Of a stretch of 64,000 bases of DNA, positions 35,692-44,496 are shown piece by piece. The notes beneath the pieces were generated by a model. That model saw nothing but the letters and a program-made list of their open reading frames with translations. It was not told the origin of the DNA and did no database searches. The stretch is from Nocardia sp. NBC_01327 (GTDB lineage: Bacteria > Actinomycetota > Actinomycetes > Mycobacteriales > Mycobacteriaceae): contig NZ_CP108383.1 in assembly GCF_035958815.1 (NCBI RefSeq), forward strand, positions 2,542,001 to 2,606,000, read 5' to 3'. The translations under genes and the position numbers were made by a program. Each line of letters begins with the position of its first letter. Positions within the stretch are counted from its first letter, which is position 1.

Positions 35692-36808
35692 GGCTGCCTC
35701 CTCCGGCCACCTGGGCCAGCAGATGTTCGAGAAGTGGTTCCAGCACCGCGATTCCGTCCTTCACCCCACCCGGCGAGCCCGGCAGATTGACGATCACCGT
35801 GCGCCGGGACAGTCCGGCAACACCCCGGCTCAGTGCCGCGAGTGGGAATTTCGCGGTGCCACGCTGCCGGATCGCCTCGGCAATGCCGGGCAATTCCCGA
35901 TCCAGCACGGCGAGAGTCGCCTCCGGCGTCGCATCGGTGGGCGACGCCCCGGTGCCGCCGGTGCTGATCACCAGCGCGGGCTCGCCCGCCAGTGCTTCCG
36001 ACAACCCGTCCGCGATATCGGCATCGGCGGAAATCAGCGGCCCCCGCACCGAGAACCCCTGTTCCTCGAGCCATTTCACGAGCACCGGCCCGGTGGTGTC
36101 CACCCGCGTACCCGCCGCCGCACCGCTCGATGCGACAACCACGGCCGCCGTCCGCCCCGCACCCGCAGCACCCGCCGAAACGACCGTCGAGTTGGCAGTC
36201 CCGCCCGCAGCCTCTGTCACCCCGGTCACCGTGTTCACCGGATCGGTCGCAGAGTTTGCGGTGGTGCTGGAACTCCCCGACTGGGTGGTGTCGGCGTGAT
36301 GGTCGTGCCCGGCCTGATCTGCGGACTGTGAAACCTCGTCCGTCCGGACCCAATGTCCGTGCTTGCCACCATCTTTGGTGAGCACCCGTACCCCGTGCAG
36401 GGAGGCCGACGGATCGACCGCCTTGATCATGTCGTGCAGGGTGAGCCCGGCGACCGCGACCGCGGTGAGCGCCTCCATCTCGACCCCGGTGGGCCCCTTG
36501 GTCTTCGCGACGGCCTCGATGGTGATCGTGGAATCGGTGAACCCGAAGCTCACATTCACCGAGGAGAGCGCCAGCTGATGGCACAGCGGAATCAGCTCGG
36601 ACGTCTTCTTCGCGCCATTGATGCCGGCCAGTCGCGCGGTGGTCAGCACATCGGCCTTGGGCATCCCGTCGGCGCGCACCAGCCGCACCACCTCCGCGGT
36701 GGTGTGCAGCTCACCGGCCGCAACCGCGACCCGTGCCGTGTCCGCCTTCGCACTCACATCGACCATGCGAGCGCGACCTTCCCGGTCGACGTGGGACAAC
36801 TCACTCAT
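35684..36808 (-). CDS. moaC-mogA: MoaC-MogA/MoaB fusion, bifunctional Moco enzyme
   Basis: A 374-aa fusion. Residues 1-155 are MoaC, the cyclic pyranopterin monophosphate synthase (MVDVSAKADTARVAVAAG, LIPLCHQLALSSV, GVEMEALTAVAVAGLTLHDM, KHGHWVR). A Ser/Thr/Ala/Gly-rich linker of about 60 residues with a DHHAD stretch follows. Residues 216-374 are a MogA/MoaB molybdopterin adenylyltransferase (VISTGGTGASPTDATPEA, LPGSPGGVKDGI). One chain thus covers two steps of cofactor synthesis that flank the MoaD/MoaE reaction. ATG 36808. Gene order is moaC-mogA then moaE on the minus strand. Confidence 0.93.
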   Translation of the reverse strand: MSELSHVDREGRARMVDVSAKADTARVAVAAGELHTTAEVVRLVRADGMPKADVLTTARLAGINGAKKTSELIPLCHQLALSSVNVSFGFTDSTITIEAVAKTKGPTGVEMEALTAVAVAGLTLHDMIKAVDPSASLHGVRVLTKDGGKHGHWVRTDEVSQSADQAGHDHHADTTQSGSSSTTANSATDPVNTVTGVTEAAGGTANSTVVSAGAAGAGRTAAVVVASSGAAAGTRVDTTGPVLVKWLEEQGFSVRGPLISADADIADGLSEALAGEPALVISTGGTGASPTDATPEATLAVLDRELPGIAEAIRQRGTAKFPLAALSRGVAGLSRRTVIVNLPGSPGGVKDGIAVLEPLLEHLLAQVAGGGSHE

Positions 36809-37081
36809 AACTCCAGCCTGGCACAGCCGTCCCCGCGAGGTCGCGCGGGGGATCCCGGGGCAGGATCACCGAGTGCGCGGGCCGCCCGCACCTCCGCCGG
36901 TCGTCATGGCGACGGCGGTCGTATGGCCGGCGGCCGGATAGAGCGCTACCACGTGCAGGGGGGATCGGTGCAGGTCGCATCCCCAGCTGCGCAGGAATGA
37001 CCGCTTCCGCGCGGGCCGAGGCGCGGTGTGGAGGATGCCGACGCCGACGTGATGTCGCCTCGGCCGGGTGCGTGGGTGGTG

Positions 37082-38287
37082 CTAGAGCGGCCAGGTGCGG
37101 ACGAGGGAGCCGGGGGGCAGGTCGGTGGTGGCGGCCGGGATGTCGATCAGGACGTTGGCGTGGGCCATGGCGGCGATGAGGTGGGAGCCCTGGCCGGAGG
37201 TGAGTTCTACGCCGTGGTCGGTGGTGCGGCCGCGTAGGAACTGGCGTTTTCCGGCGGGGGAGTGGACCGGATCACGCAGGGGCAGTTCGGAACTGGTGAT
37301 TTCGGGGAGTCCGGTCAGGGCGCGCAGGATCGGGCGGGCGAAGACCTCGAAGGACACCATGGTGCTCACCGGATTGCCGGGGAAGCTCAGCACCGGAATC
37401 CCGCCGATCACGCTCAGGCCCTGCGGACCGCCGGGTTGCATGGCGACATGGCCGAACTCGCCGCCGAGCGGGGTGAGCACATCCTTGACCACCTCGAAGT
37501 CGCCCATGGACACGCCACCGGAGGTGAACACCACGTCGGCGGCGGTGACGGCCTCGTCGAGGCGGCGCCGGAACTCCTCCGGATCGTCGGTGGAGTGCGT
37601 CAGCGAGACGACCTCGGCGCCATTGTCTTCCAGCGCCGCCGCCAGCGCGATGCCATTGGAGTTGTAGATCTGGCCCGGCAGCAGGCGCAGTCCGGCCTGC
37701 ACCAGTTCGTCGCCGGTGGTGATCACGGCCGCCCGCACCTTCCGGCGCACGGGGAGTTCGGCCAGGCCGACGGCCGCCAATGCCGCGATGTGCCGGGGCC
37801 GCAGGACGGTTCCGGCCGCGGCCAGCAGTTGCCCGGCCCGGACGTCGGTCCCGGGTTCGCGCACGAAATCCCCTGTGGCGCGGCCTCGTTCGATGGTGAC
37901 CGTTTTCCCGTCGGACTGCGTGTGCTCGACCGGCACCACACAGTCGGCGCCCTGCGGGATCGGCGCTCCCGTCATCACTTTCATGGCCGCGCCCGCGGGA
38001 AGCACCGGCGCACCGGTGTTTCCGGCCGCCACCACACCGGCCAGCGGCAGTGTGGCCGGCACGATCGCCACCGAATCCGCCAGCACCGCGTACCCGTCCA
38101 TGGACGAATTGCGGAACATCGGCAGATCCAGGGGGGAGTACACATCCTGGGTCAGCCGCCGTCCGAGCGCATGCGCCATCGGAACCGGTTCCGTCTCGCG
38201 TCCGGCGAGCGGTCGCAGCAAATCCTCGATGCGCTGCCGGTGGTCTTCGACGGAGCGGGCCGGGGCCAGAGTGTGCCGGGAACTCAT
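37082..38287 (-). CDS. moeA: Molybdopterin molybdotransferase MoeA
   Basis: A 401-aa MoeA with [54 protein letters not shown] and [11 protein letters not shown], plus the C-terminal domain IV. It inserts molybdate into adenylylated molybdopterin. ATG 38287 gives the standard length. It is divergent from moaA with 85 bp between the starts. The 273-bp stretch between its stop and moaC (36809-37081) holds nothing I can identify. Confidence 0.95.
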   Translation of the reverse strand: MSSRHTLAPARSVEDHRQRIEDLLRPLAGRETEPVPMAHALGRRLTQDVYSPLDLPMFRNSSMDGYAVLADSVAIVPATLPLAGVVAAGNTGAPVLPAGAAMKVMTGAPIPQGADCVVPVEHTQSDGKTVTIERGRATGDFVREPGTDVRAGQLLAAAGTVLRPRHIAALAAVGLAELPVRRKVRAAVITTGDELVQAGLRLLPGQIYNSNGIALAAALEDNGAEVVSLTHSTDDPEEFRRRLDEAVTAADVVFTSGGVSMGDFEVVKDVLTPLGGEFGHVAMQPGGPQGLSVIGGIPVLSFPGNPVSTMVSFEVFARPILRALTGLPEITSSELPLRDPVHSPAGKRQFLRGRTTDHGVELTSGQGSHLIAAMAHANVLIDIPAATTDLPPGSLVRTWPL

Positions 38288-38360
38288 GCCGGTGAGCCTA
38301 TACGCGCACGCCGCGGGCGAAACCTTGCCGCCGGACCGGGCAGGGGGTTGCGCGGGCAGA

Positions 38361-38366
38361 CATAAT
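38361..38366 (+). promoter_or_regulatory. Candidate -10 box (CATAAT) for moaA
   Basis: CATAAT ends 6 nt before the moaA ATG and no SD lies between, consistent with a leaderless moaA-moaD transcript. Confidence 0.35.
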
Positions 38367-38372
38367 GGTCGA

Positions 38373-39431
38373 ATGACCGTGGTCGCTATGGGGATGCCCG
38401 CCGTACGCAGCGGGCGACCCTCGATGGACGGCCGCCCCGACACTCCATACCTGGTGGATCGTTTCGGCCGCACCGCACGCGACCTGCGAGTTTCCATTAC
38501 CGAGAAGTGCTCGCTGCGGTGTACCTACTGCATGCCGGAAGAGGGTTTACCACCCATTCCGGCCGATGAGCTGCTCACGACCGCCGAGATCGTCCGCCTC
38601 GTGGTGCTCGCCGTGCGTGAGATGGGTATTCACGAGGTCCGCTTCACCGGCGGGGAACCGCTCATGCGCCATGACCTGGAGCAGATCATCGCGGGCTGCC
38701 GTGCCGAACTGCCGGAGACGCCCATGGCCATGACCACCAATGGCATCGGCCTCGAGCATCGCGCCCGCAAACTTGTCGCGGCCGGGTTGAACCGCATCAA
38801 TGTCTCCCTCGACACCGTCGACCGCGAGGGCTTCGCCCGCCTCACCCGGCGGGATCGCCTTCCGTCGGTATTCGCTGGTATCCGCGCCGCCCGGCAAGCG
38901 GGTCTGACCCCGATCAAGGTCAATGCCGTGCTCATGCGGGAGAACCTCGCCGGTGCCGCCGACCTGCTGCAGTGGTGTATCCAGGAGGGCTGCGAACTCC
39001 GCTTCATCGAGGAGATGCCGCTCGATGCCGATCACGAGTGGGCGCGCGCGAACATGATCACCGCGGCCGAACTGCTCGAGGTGCTGGGCACTCGCTTCAC
39101 ACTGACCGAGGCCGGCCGTGAGGACCCCTCCGCACCCGCCGAACGCTGGCAGGTCGACGGCGGCCCGGCAACCGTCGGCATCATCGCCTCGGTGACCCGC
39201 AGCTTCTGCGGCGACTGCGACCGCACCCGCCTCACCGCGGACGGCCGAATTCGCTCCTGCCTGTTCAGTGATCAGGAGTACGACGTGCGCGCGGCCCTGC
39301 GCTCCGAAGCGACCGACGGTGATATCGCTACGCTGTGGCGCGGTGCCATGTGGAACAAGTGGGCCGGCCATGGCATTGCCGAGGCCGGTTTCGTCCCGCC
39401 CGAGCGAACGATGGGAGCCATCGGTGGTTGA
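38373..39431 (+). CDS. moaA: GTP 3',8-cyclase MoaA (radical SAM)
   Basis: A 352-aa radical-SAM enzyme. The N-terminal cluster motif is CSLRCTYC (CxxxCxxC), followed by FTGGEPLMR and [10 protein letters not shown]; the C-terminal cluster has [20 protein letters not shown] and the chain ends in GG as usual. It cyclises GTP in the first step of Moco synthesis; MoaC completes that step. Start ATG 38373 follows a CATAAT box by 6 nt; the long open frame upstream is antisense to moeA. moaD overlaps its 3' end by 8 bp. Confidence 0.96.
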   Translation: MTVVAMGMPAVRSGRPSMDGRPDTPYLVDRFGRTARDLRVSITEKCSLRCTYCMPEEGLPPIPADELLTTAEIVRLVVLAVREMGIHEVRFTGGEPLMRHDLEQIIAGCRAELPETPMAMTTNGIGLEHRARKLVAAGLNRINVSLDTVDREGFARLTRRDRLPSVFAGIRAARQAGLTPIKVNAVLMRENLAGAADLLQWCIQEGCELRFIEEMPLDADHEWARANMITAAELLEVLGTRFTLTEAGREDPSAPAERWQVDGGPATVGIIASVTRSFCGDCDRTRLTADGRIRSCLFSDQEYDVRAALRSEATDGDIATLWRGAMWNKWAGHGIAEAGFVPPERTMGAIGG

Positions 39432-39666
39432 GGTCCGTTATTTCGCCGCCATTGCCGACGCGGTCGGCAAACCCGGCGAACTCCTGGATCTCCCCACCGG
39501 ATCCACCATCGCCGATCTGCGCGCCACCATCACCGCGGCCTACGGCCCGAAGCTCGCACCGATGCTCGCCGTCTGCGCCTACCTGATCGGCGACGAACTC
39601 ACCCGCGACACCACCACCCCCCTGACCCCCCGCGTCGACGTCCTCCCCCCGTTCGCGGGCGGCTGA
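39424..39666 (+). CDS. moaD: MoaD/ThiS-type sulfur carrier (molybdopterin synthase small subunit)
   Basis: An 80-aa beta-grasp protein ([19 protein letters not shown] ... [11 protein letters not shown]) with the obligatory C-terminal Gly-Gly that carries the thiocarboxylate. Overlap with moaA and the nearby moaE support MoaD over ThiS. GTG start at 39424. Confidence 0.93.
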   Translation: MVEVRYFAAIADAVGKPGELLDLPTGSTIADLRATITAAYGPKLAPMLAVCAYLIGDELTRDTTTPLTPRVDVLPPFAGG

Positions 39667-39764
39667 CCCCTTCTCGGTCACCTGACCAGCAATTATGTAG
39701 GTAACGCGCCACGCCCCACCCCGATATCCGGACTGTCCAGTCCGACGATTCGGGAGGTTTCGCT

Positions 39765-39896
39765 TTGGCGCGACTGTTGCCCGCTCTACTCCTCGGCGCA
39801 TTCATCATCGCCGCCGTCGCTCTAGCCAATGACGTTTCACTGACAACTCTCCACTGCGGAACGATCGCATTACCGCGTGGTCGCCTCGTGTACTGA
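39765..39896 (+). CDS. 43-aa exported or membrane peptide
   Basis: A TTG-initiated ORF with a good GGGAGG seven bases upstream. The peptide has a short basic start (ARLLP), a hydrophobic segment LLLGAFIIAAVALA typical of a signal or anchor, and a polar tail with one cysteine (NDVSLTTLHCGTIALPRGR). It lies 98 bp after moaD and before a strong terminator at 39925. No family recognised. SD spacing and signal-like design are the support; the TTG start and small size keep confidence moderate. Confidence 0.45.
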   Translation: MARLLPALLLGAFIIAAVALANDVSLTTLHCGTIALPRGRLVY

Positions 39897-39924
39897 ATCT
39901 CCTTGCCGGACCTGGTTATACAAA

Positions 39925-39959
39925 TGCGCCCGCTGCCTGTGGAAGGCAGCGGGCGCATG
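39925..39959. terminator. Strong terminator between convergent moaD-side genes and nadE
   Basis: ATGCGCCCGCTGCC (39925-39938) pairs perfectly with GGCAGCGGGCGCAT (39946-39959), plus one T-A pair, around a GTGGA loop. It ends 15 bp from the nadE stop and serves both directions. Confidence 0.85.
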
Positions 39960-39973
39960 GTGTGGAGCGTGGC

Positions 39974-40813
39974 TTACTTCCACCAGGTGTCGTGCGGGGT
40001 GACCGGGACTGCGCGCTTGTGGCGGGTGTTCTGGAAGATCGATTCGACGCGGTCGGCGACTTCCTGGTCGACGTCCTTGCCTTCGAGGTAGTCGTCGATC
40101 TGGGAGTACTTGAGGCCCAGGGCTTCCTCGTCGGGGAGGGCGGGGCGGTCGTCCTCGAGGTCGGCGGTGGGGACCTTCTGCCAGACGCTCGGCGGGGCGC
40201 CGAGTTCCTGCAGCAGGGCGGCGCCCTGGCGCTTGGTGAGGCCGGTGAGCGGGGTGATATCGACTGCGCCGTCACCGAATTTGGTGAAGAAGCCGGTGAC
40301 CGCCTCGGCGGCATGGTCGGTGCCGACAACGAGCAGATTCAGCTGACCGGCGATGGCGTACTGCAGCACCATGCGCTCGCGGGCCTTGATATTGCCGCGC
40401 ACGAAATCACGCAGTCGTGTTGCCCCGCCGAGCAATTCGTCGATGCCGTAGGCGGATTCCTCGGCGGCGGCGTCGGCGCTCGGCTTGACGTTCACCGTGA
40501 TGGAGCGGTCGGGCTTGATGAAGCGCAGCGCGATCTGCGCGTCCTTCTCATCGGCCTGCTTGCCGTAGGGCAGCCGCACCGCGACGAAGGTCGTTTCACG
40601 GCCTTCCGCGCGCAGTTCCTCGGAGGCGATCTGGCACAGCCGCCCGGCCAGTGTGGAGTCCTGGCCGCCGCTGATGCCGAGCACAAAACCTGTCGCCGGT
40701 GTCGATCGTAGATAGTCCTTGAGGAAGTCGATGCGCCGCCGCACTTCGGTTTTCGGTTCGATGGCCGGCAGTACGCCTAATTCGGCGATGATCGCTTCGC
40801 GCAGGTTGCCCAT
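39974..40813 (-). CDS. nadE: Ammonia-dependent NAD(+) synthetase
   Basis: A 279-aa NadE without a glutaminase domain. P-loop [14 protein letters not shown] (about residues 47-60), [20 protein letters not shown] and [14 protein letters not shown] are diagnostic. It amidates deamido-NAD, the product of NadD. It starts only 11 bp after the tetR-type gene, so the two are almost certainly one operon, placing an NAD biosynthetic gene under that repressor. Confidence 0.96.
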   Translation of the reverse strand: MGNLREAIIAELGVLPAIEPKTEVRRRIDFLKDYLRSTPATGFVLGISGGQDSTLAGRLCQIASEELRAEGRETTFVAVRLPYGKQADEKDAQIALRFIKPDRSITVNVKPSADAAAEESAYGIDELLGGATRLRDFVRGNIKARERMVLQYAIAGQLNLLVVGTDHAAEAVTGFFTKFGDGAVDITPLTGLTKRQGAALLQELGAPPSVWQKVPTADLEDDRPALPDEEALGLKYSQIDDYLEGKDVDQEVADRVESIFQNTRHKRAVPVTPHDTWWK

Positions 40814-40824
40814 GGGGGGACACT

Positions 40825-41487
40825 CTACTGCGCGGTCTCCGGGACGACACGGCGGACGAGGGCCTCCCAATTGTCGCCGACCTGCTGCAGAGTGAAGCCC
40901 AGTACTCGAATCTGATGCAGCACCAGTGCGGCGTCGAGCGGAGCCAGCAGCGCGTCCGCGAGCAGCGAGATCTCACCGGGCGCCGCGGCCTGCCGCAACA
41001 GTATGGAGACGTGCGTTTTTGTCAGCTGATACGGCGCATTGCCGAAGCGTTCGGGCCGGTCGGTGGCCGCGCGCAGTACATCGCCCTCGATCTCGGTGAA
41101 GGACAGCCGCGCCCGTCCGTAGGCGAGCAGCCGATCCAGCGGCGGCGCTCCGGGGCCCAGTGGCGGCGGCCCGAACATGTAGGCGCCCTGCAGGTTTCGA
41201 TCCGATTCGTCGAGCAGCGCGTACATCAGCCCGGCCCGATTGCCGAAGCGCCGGAATACCGTGCCCTTGCCGACACCGGCGTGTTTGGCGACCGCGTCCA
41301 TGGTGACCGCATCCGCGCCGAACTCCCGGACGAGTTCAGCGGCCGCGTCCAGCAGCAGCTTTCGATTGCGTGCGGCATCGGCGCGCTCGACGGGTCCGCC
41401 ATCGGCGAGTGTCACGGGCGGTCCGACGCCCAGGCCCGGTCCGCTGATACTGATGCCCGTCGCCCCGGGTGGGATGCCCGTTGTCAC
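40825..41487 (-). CDS. TetR family regulator cotranscribed with nadE
   Basis: A 220-aa TetR. After about 25 Gly/Pro-rich residues comes the helix-turn-helix ([20 protein letters not shown], then [23 protein letters not shown]). The C-terminal ligand domain ends in [26 protein letters not shown] 41487 is chosen for its upstream AAGGGG and normal length. A palindromic operator lies 27 bp upstream (41514-41533) and a matching one precedes the divergent FMN reductase gene, so it likely represses itself, nadE and the reductase. The inducer is unknown. Confidence 0.85.
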   Translation of the reverse strand: MTTGIPPGATGISISGPGLGVGPPVTLADGGPVERADAARNRKLLLDAAAELVREFGADAVTMDAVAKHAGVGKGTVFRRFGNRAGLMYALLDESDRNLQGAYMFGPPPLGPGAPPLDRLLAYGRARLSFTEIEGDVLRAATDRPERFGNAPYQLTKTHVSILLRQAAAPGEISLLADALLAPLDAALVLHQIRVLGFTLQQVGDNWEALVRRVVPETAQ

Positions 41488-41513
41488 TGTGCCGACCCCT
41501 TTGTCGCGTTGGT

Positions 41514-41533
41514 AAATGGACCGTGGTCCGTTT
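41514..41533. promoter_or_regulatory. Palindromic operator at the tetR-nadE promoter
   Basis: Read on the minus strand the site is AAACGGACCACGGTCCATTT, with the near-perfect core GGACC-AC-GGTCC. It matches the site at 41608 at 16 of 20 positions. A TAGCAT -10-like box precedes it on the minus strand, so the site would cover the transcription start of tetR. Confidence 0.75.
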
Positions 41534-41607
41534 AATGCTACCGCATCGCATTCTCCCGGAAAGGTATGACGCAGGTCACGTCTTGTGTGCTGCACCCCCG
41601 GGAATGC

Positions 41608-41627
41608 AAACGGACCGCAGTCCGGTT
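41608..41627. promoter_or_regulatory. Palindromic operator at the FMN reductase promoter
   Basis: AAACGGACCGCAGTCCGGTT lies 60 bp upstream of the reductase ATG and shares the AAACGGACC half and GTCC half of the tetR-side site. Two matching palindromes in one divergent promoter region are strong evidence for control by the local TetR. Confidence 0.75.
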
Positions 41628-41686
41628 AACCTGTGATGAATCAGCCGCCACCGGCAGCCCCACCCAAGTACGCAGGAGTGATCACC

Positions 41687-42253
41687 ATGTCGCAGACTCG
41701 CCTTCTCGCCCTCGTCGGCAGCCTCCGCGCCGCCTCGATCAACCGCCGCCTCGCCGAGGCCGCCGCCCAGACCGCCCCCGAGGGCGTCGAGATCACCCTC
41801 TACGAGGGTCTCGGCGATATTCCTTTCTACAACGAGGATCTCGATGTGGAGGGCCAGGTCCCGGCCGCCGCGGTCGCGCTGCGCGCCGCCGTCACCGCCG
41901 CCGACGGTCTGCTGCTGCTGACCCCCGAATACAACGGCACGCTGCCCGCCGTCCTCAAGAACGCCATCGACTGGGCCTCCCGCCCCTACGGCGCCGGCTC
42001 GCTGAAGGGTAAGCCGACCGCCGTGGTCAGCGCGTCCATCAGTTCGAATGCCGCCAAGTGGTCGCACGGCGACGCGGTCAAGGCGCTGGGTGTCGCGGGC
42101 GCGACCGTGGTCGAAGAGGCCTCGCTGCACTTCGGCACCATCGGCCAGCGTTTCGTCGAGACCCATCCGTCCGACGACGCCGAGGCGCTGACCCAGTTGG
42201 CCGCCTCCGTGCGCCTGCTGGTCGAGTCGGTGAAAGCGAAGTCGAACGCCTGA
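41687..42253 (+). CDS. NAD(P)H-dependent FMN reductase / quinone reductase
   Basis: A 188-aa flavodoxin-fold reductase: ALVGSLRAASINRRLAEA (FMN phosphate loop), LTPEYNGTLPAVLKNAIDWAS (signature PEYN) and the rest typical of the ArsH/ChrR/azoreductase group. It uses NAD(P)H and FMN to reduce quinones or other electrophiles. CAGGAG lies 8 nt before the ATG. It is divergent from tetR-nadE and carries its own copy of the operator. Confidence 0.9.
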   Translation: MSQTRLLALVGSLRAASINRRLAEAAAQTAPEGVEITLYEGLGDIPFYNEDLDVEGQVPAAAVALRAAVTAADGLLLLTPEYNGTLPAVLKNAIDWASRPYGAGSLKGKPTAVVSASISSNAAKWSHGDAVKALGVAGATVVEEASLHFGTIGQRFVETHPSDDAEALTQLAASVRLLVESVKAKSNA

Positions 42254-42300
42254 CGGTAAATATTCGGCAATCATGTCGATCAGTCGCTGAATACAGCGCG

Positions 42301-42326
42301 ATGCCACGGCTTTTCAGTCGTGGCAT
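42301..42326 (+). terminator. Stem-loop after the FMN reductase gene
   Basis: ATGCCACG and CGTGGCAT form an 8-bp stem with a GCTTTTCAGT loop, 47 bp after the stop and 37 bp before the next start. Confidence 0.6.
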
Positions 42327-42363
42327 GCCGCTATTTCGGGCACTTCTGAGCTAACTTCAGCTG

Positions 42364-43254
42364 ATGAAGCTACCGAGTGGCAATACTGCCTGGAGTCGGT
42401 GTTGCTTGGCTGCCGTGCTCGCTGTCTCGGCCGTCACGGTGGCGGTCACCGCGGCCGATGCCGGTGCGCAATCGAATGTGCGCCTCTATCTGGGCAATTG
42501 GGCCGGATACGTGGTGAAGGGCGATTTCCGCGAGGTCGGCGCGACCTGGACGCAGCCGGAGATCGACTGTCTCAACCCGGGCACACTGCAGCGCGTGGTG
42601 CCGTGGGTCGGCCTGAACGGCGCGACCGGACTCGACGGTCATGTGGCGCTGCCGCTCATGCAGACCGGTGTCGAATCGCTCTGTGCCAGTGACGCGGCCT
42701 TCTATGCCGCGCTGCCCGGTCTGCAATTGGAGGACGCGGCCGCGGGCCTGTCCTATGCCGACCCCCACCTGTCGAACCTGGTGATGCGGGCCGGCGATCA
42801 GGTGTCGAACGCGCTCAGTGGCGTGATGGACGGTGTCTGCGCCCTGCCGCTGCTCGGCGGATTGTGTACTCCCGAAAGGGATGTGGACGCCTGGTGGGAG
42901 GGGTACCCCGCGCCGCCGGTCAGCTATGACGATGTCACGACACAACCGGGCGATGTCATGCACTCCACGGTCGGCTGGGACGGGCACAACTACATCATGA
43001 CGCTGGAGAACCGCACCAAGAATTGGGTGCGCAGCACGGTGCAGCCCTCGGACACGCCCCCGCGCACGGCCGAGATCGTGGTGGAGGGTCACCTCGACGC
43101 GGCTCTGCCGGGTTTCGCGCCGATCACCTTCGCCGACGTCGAGATCGACGGCAAACCGCTGTCGGCCTACGACGCGCAGACCTACGGCATTGCCGCCACC
43201 AACCGGTTGCTCGCTCCCGGTCCGGTGAACGGCGCCGGCTTCACCATCGGCTGA
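42364..43254 (+). CDS. Secreted G1 family (eqolisin-type) glutamic endopeptidase
   Basis: A 296-aa exported protein: signal peptide to about residue 35 (ADAGAQ), then a G1 peptidase. Family blocks in order are NWAGYVV, WTQPEIDC, VPWVGLNG, LMQTG with the catalytic Gln100, DAWWEGYP, MTLENRT with the catalytic Glu215, and AEIVVEGH. These align by eye with scytalidoglutamic peptidase (AWVGIDG, LQTG, DAWYEWYP, TLENLT, AEFIIED). G1 peptidases cut proteins at acid pH. An insertion of about 60 residues between the Gln and WWEGYP blocks is unusual. It stands alone between two promoter regions. Confidence 0.85.
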   Translation: MKLPSGNTAWSRCCLAAVLAVSAVTVAVTAADAGAQSNVRLYLGNWAGYVVKGDFREVGATWTQPEIDCLNPGTLQRVVPWVGLNGATGLDGHVALPLMQTGVESLCASDAAFYAALPGLQLEDAAAGLSYADPHLSNLVMRAGDQVSNALSGVMDGVCALPLLGGLCTPERDVDAWWEGYPAPPVSYDDVTTQPGDVMHSTVGWDGHNYIMTLENRTKNWVRSTVQPSDTPPRTAEIVVEGHLDAALPGFAPITFADVEIDGKPLSAYDAQTYGIAATNRLLAPGPVNGAGFTIG

Positions 43255-43519
43255 TGGCCGGAACGCGTGCACTCTTTCGCGACACGCCGGGGCGGGTCCG
43301 ATCTTCCGGATTTTTCGGGCGCGGGATCGGTCCTGCGGTCGCTCCCGGAGCCGCCGGCGCTCGAGTCGCGTGTGGCTCGCGTGAAGGCTGTTGATCAGGG
43401 TGAATGGTGTGTTTGCTGAGAATGTGCTGGAGGCAGAAAATGTGATCTGCGCCTCACTTGTGCCAGCTTGCGAATCGAGCGTCCTGGCACTTCGTTCATA
43501 TGAATTTCACCTTTGTGAG

Positions 43520-43535
43520 TCGCAACATGTCGTGT
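43520..43535. promoter_or_regulatory. NrdR box 1 upstream of nrdHIE
   Basis: TCGCAACATGTCGTGT fits the 16-bp NrdR pattern (acaCwAtATaTwGTgt) at most conserved positions. It lies exactly 32 bp before box 2, the three-helical-turn spacing known for NrdR pairs. NrdR represses ribonucleotide reductase genes when dATP is high. Confidence 0.65.
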
Positions 43536-43551
43536 CGGAAGATTCTGTCGG

Positions 43552-43567
43552 CCACTAGGTGTAGTGT
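43552..43567. promoter_or_regulatory. NrdR box 2 upstream of nrdHIE
   Basis: CCACTAGGTGTAGTGT has the CTA-N4-TAG core of NrdR boxes, 32 bp after box 1 and 153 bp before the nrdH start. The rest of the 466-bp gap 43255-43720 shows no gene I accept. Confidence 0.7.
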
Positions 43568-43720
43568 CTTGGGAGCTGGAAGGGCATGCGGCGGGACCCT
43601 AGAGGGGAGCTGCACGACCTGGGATTTCGGTTCCGCTTCCAGGGGTTTGCGCACTTACAACATGGTTCTTGTTTCAGCCGTGCACAGCATCGGATCTAAG
43701 GCAAGGAGAAGGGGATACCA

Positions 43721-43960
43721 ATGACCATCACCGTTTACACCAAGCCCGCTTGTGTCCAGTGCAACGCCACCTACCGCGCGCTCGACAAGGCCGGTGTCCC
43801 CTACGACATCATCGACATTTCCGAGAACCCCGAGGCGCGCGACTACGTGATGGCCCTGGGCTACCTGCAGGCCCCCGTCGTCGTCGCCGGTGACAATCAC
43901 TGGTCGGGCTTTCGCCCGGATCGCATCAAGGCGCTCGCCGACGCTGTCGCCGTCGCCTAG
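43721..43960 (+). CDS. nrdH: Glutaredoxin-like protein NrdH
   Basis: A 79-aa redoxin with the CVQC active site (Cys11, Cys14) and the [10 protein letters not shown]-terminal motif that marks NrdH. It reduces the class Ib ribonucleotide reductase NrdEF using thioredoxin reductase. AAGGAGA lies upstream; first gene of nrdHIE. Confidence 0.97.
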   Translation: MTITVYTKPACVQCNATYRALDKAGVPYDIIDISENPEARDYVMALGYLQAPVVVAGDNHWSGFRPDRIKALADAVAVA

Positions 43961-44025
43961 CGGGCCCGGGACCGCCGATCAGGGTCGGCGGGCTCCGCGG
44001 GTTCCTTCGGACGAGAGGAGGGGAG

Positions 44026-44496
44026 ATGGCCGAGTTGTCCACGCAGACAGCGAATCTGGTCTACTTCTCCAGCGCATCGGAGAACACGCACCGCTTCGTG
44101 GAACGGCTGGGGGTGCCCGCCGTTCGCATACCGCTACATACCGCCGACTCTCTGCGTGTCGACGAACCCTATGTGCTGATCGTTCCGACGTATGGCGGCG
44201 GTCGGCACGTACTGGGTGGTGCGCGATCCGATAAGGAATTCGTCCCCCGTCAGGTGGCCAAGTTTCTCAACGATCCGCACAACCGCGCGCTCCTGCGCGG
44301 CGTCATCGCGGCCGGCAATACGAACTTCGGCGATACGTACTGCTTTGCGGGCGAAGTGATTTCGCGTAAATGCGCAGTGGAGTACCTGTACCGCTTCGAA
44401 CTCATGGGAACTGCTGAGGACGTCGAGCGCGTCCGAGAGGGATTGGGATTGTTTTGGCAACGACAACCGCACCGGTCGGAAAGACTGCCCGCGTAG
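44026..44496 (+). CDS. nrdI: Flavodoxin-like NrdI
   Basis: A 156-aa flavoprotein ([42 protein letters not shown]) that delivers superoxide to build the dimanganese-tyrosyl radical of NrdF. Its last 14 codons overlap the nrdE start in another frame. Confidence 0.96.
   Translation: MAELSTQTANLVYFSSASENTHRFVERLGVPAVRIPLHTADSLRVDEPYVLIVPTYGGGRHVLGGARSDKEFVPRQVAKFLNDPHNRALLRGVIAAGNTNFGDTYCFAGEVISRKCAVEYLYRFELMGTAEDVERVREGLGLFWQRQPHRSERLPA

Noticed and set aside
39457..39470. Possible ThiS rather than MoaD identity for the beta-grasp protein at 39424
   Set aside because: Overlap with moaA and nearby moaE make MoaD the simpler reading; no thiazole synthesis genes are seen.
43400..43558. 52-codon ORF across the nrdH promoter
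   Set aside because: It runs through the NrdR box region, lacks an SD and has low-GC third positions, so I treat the DNA as regulatory.
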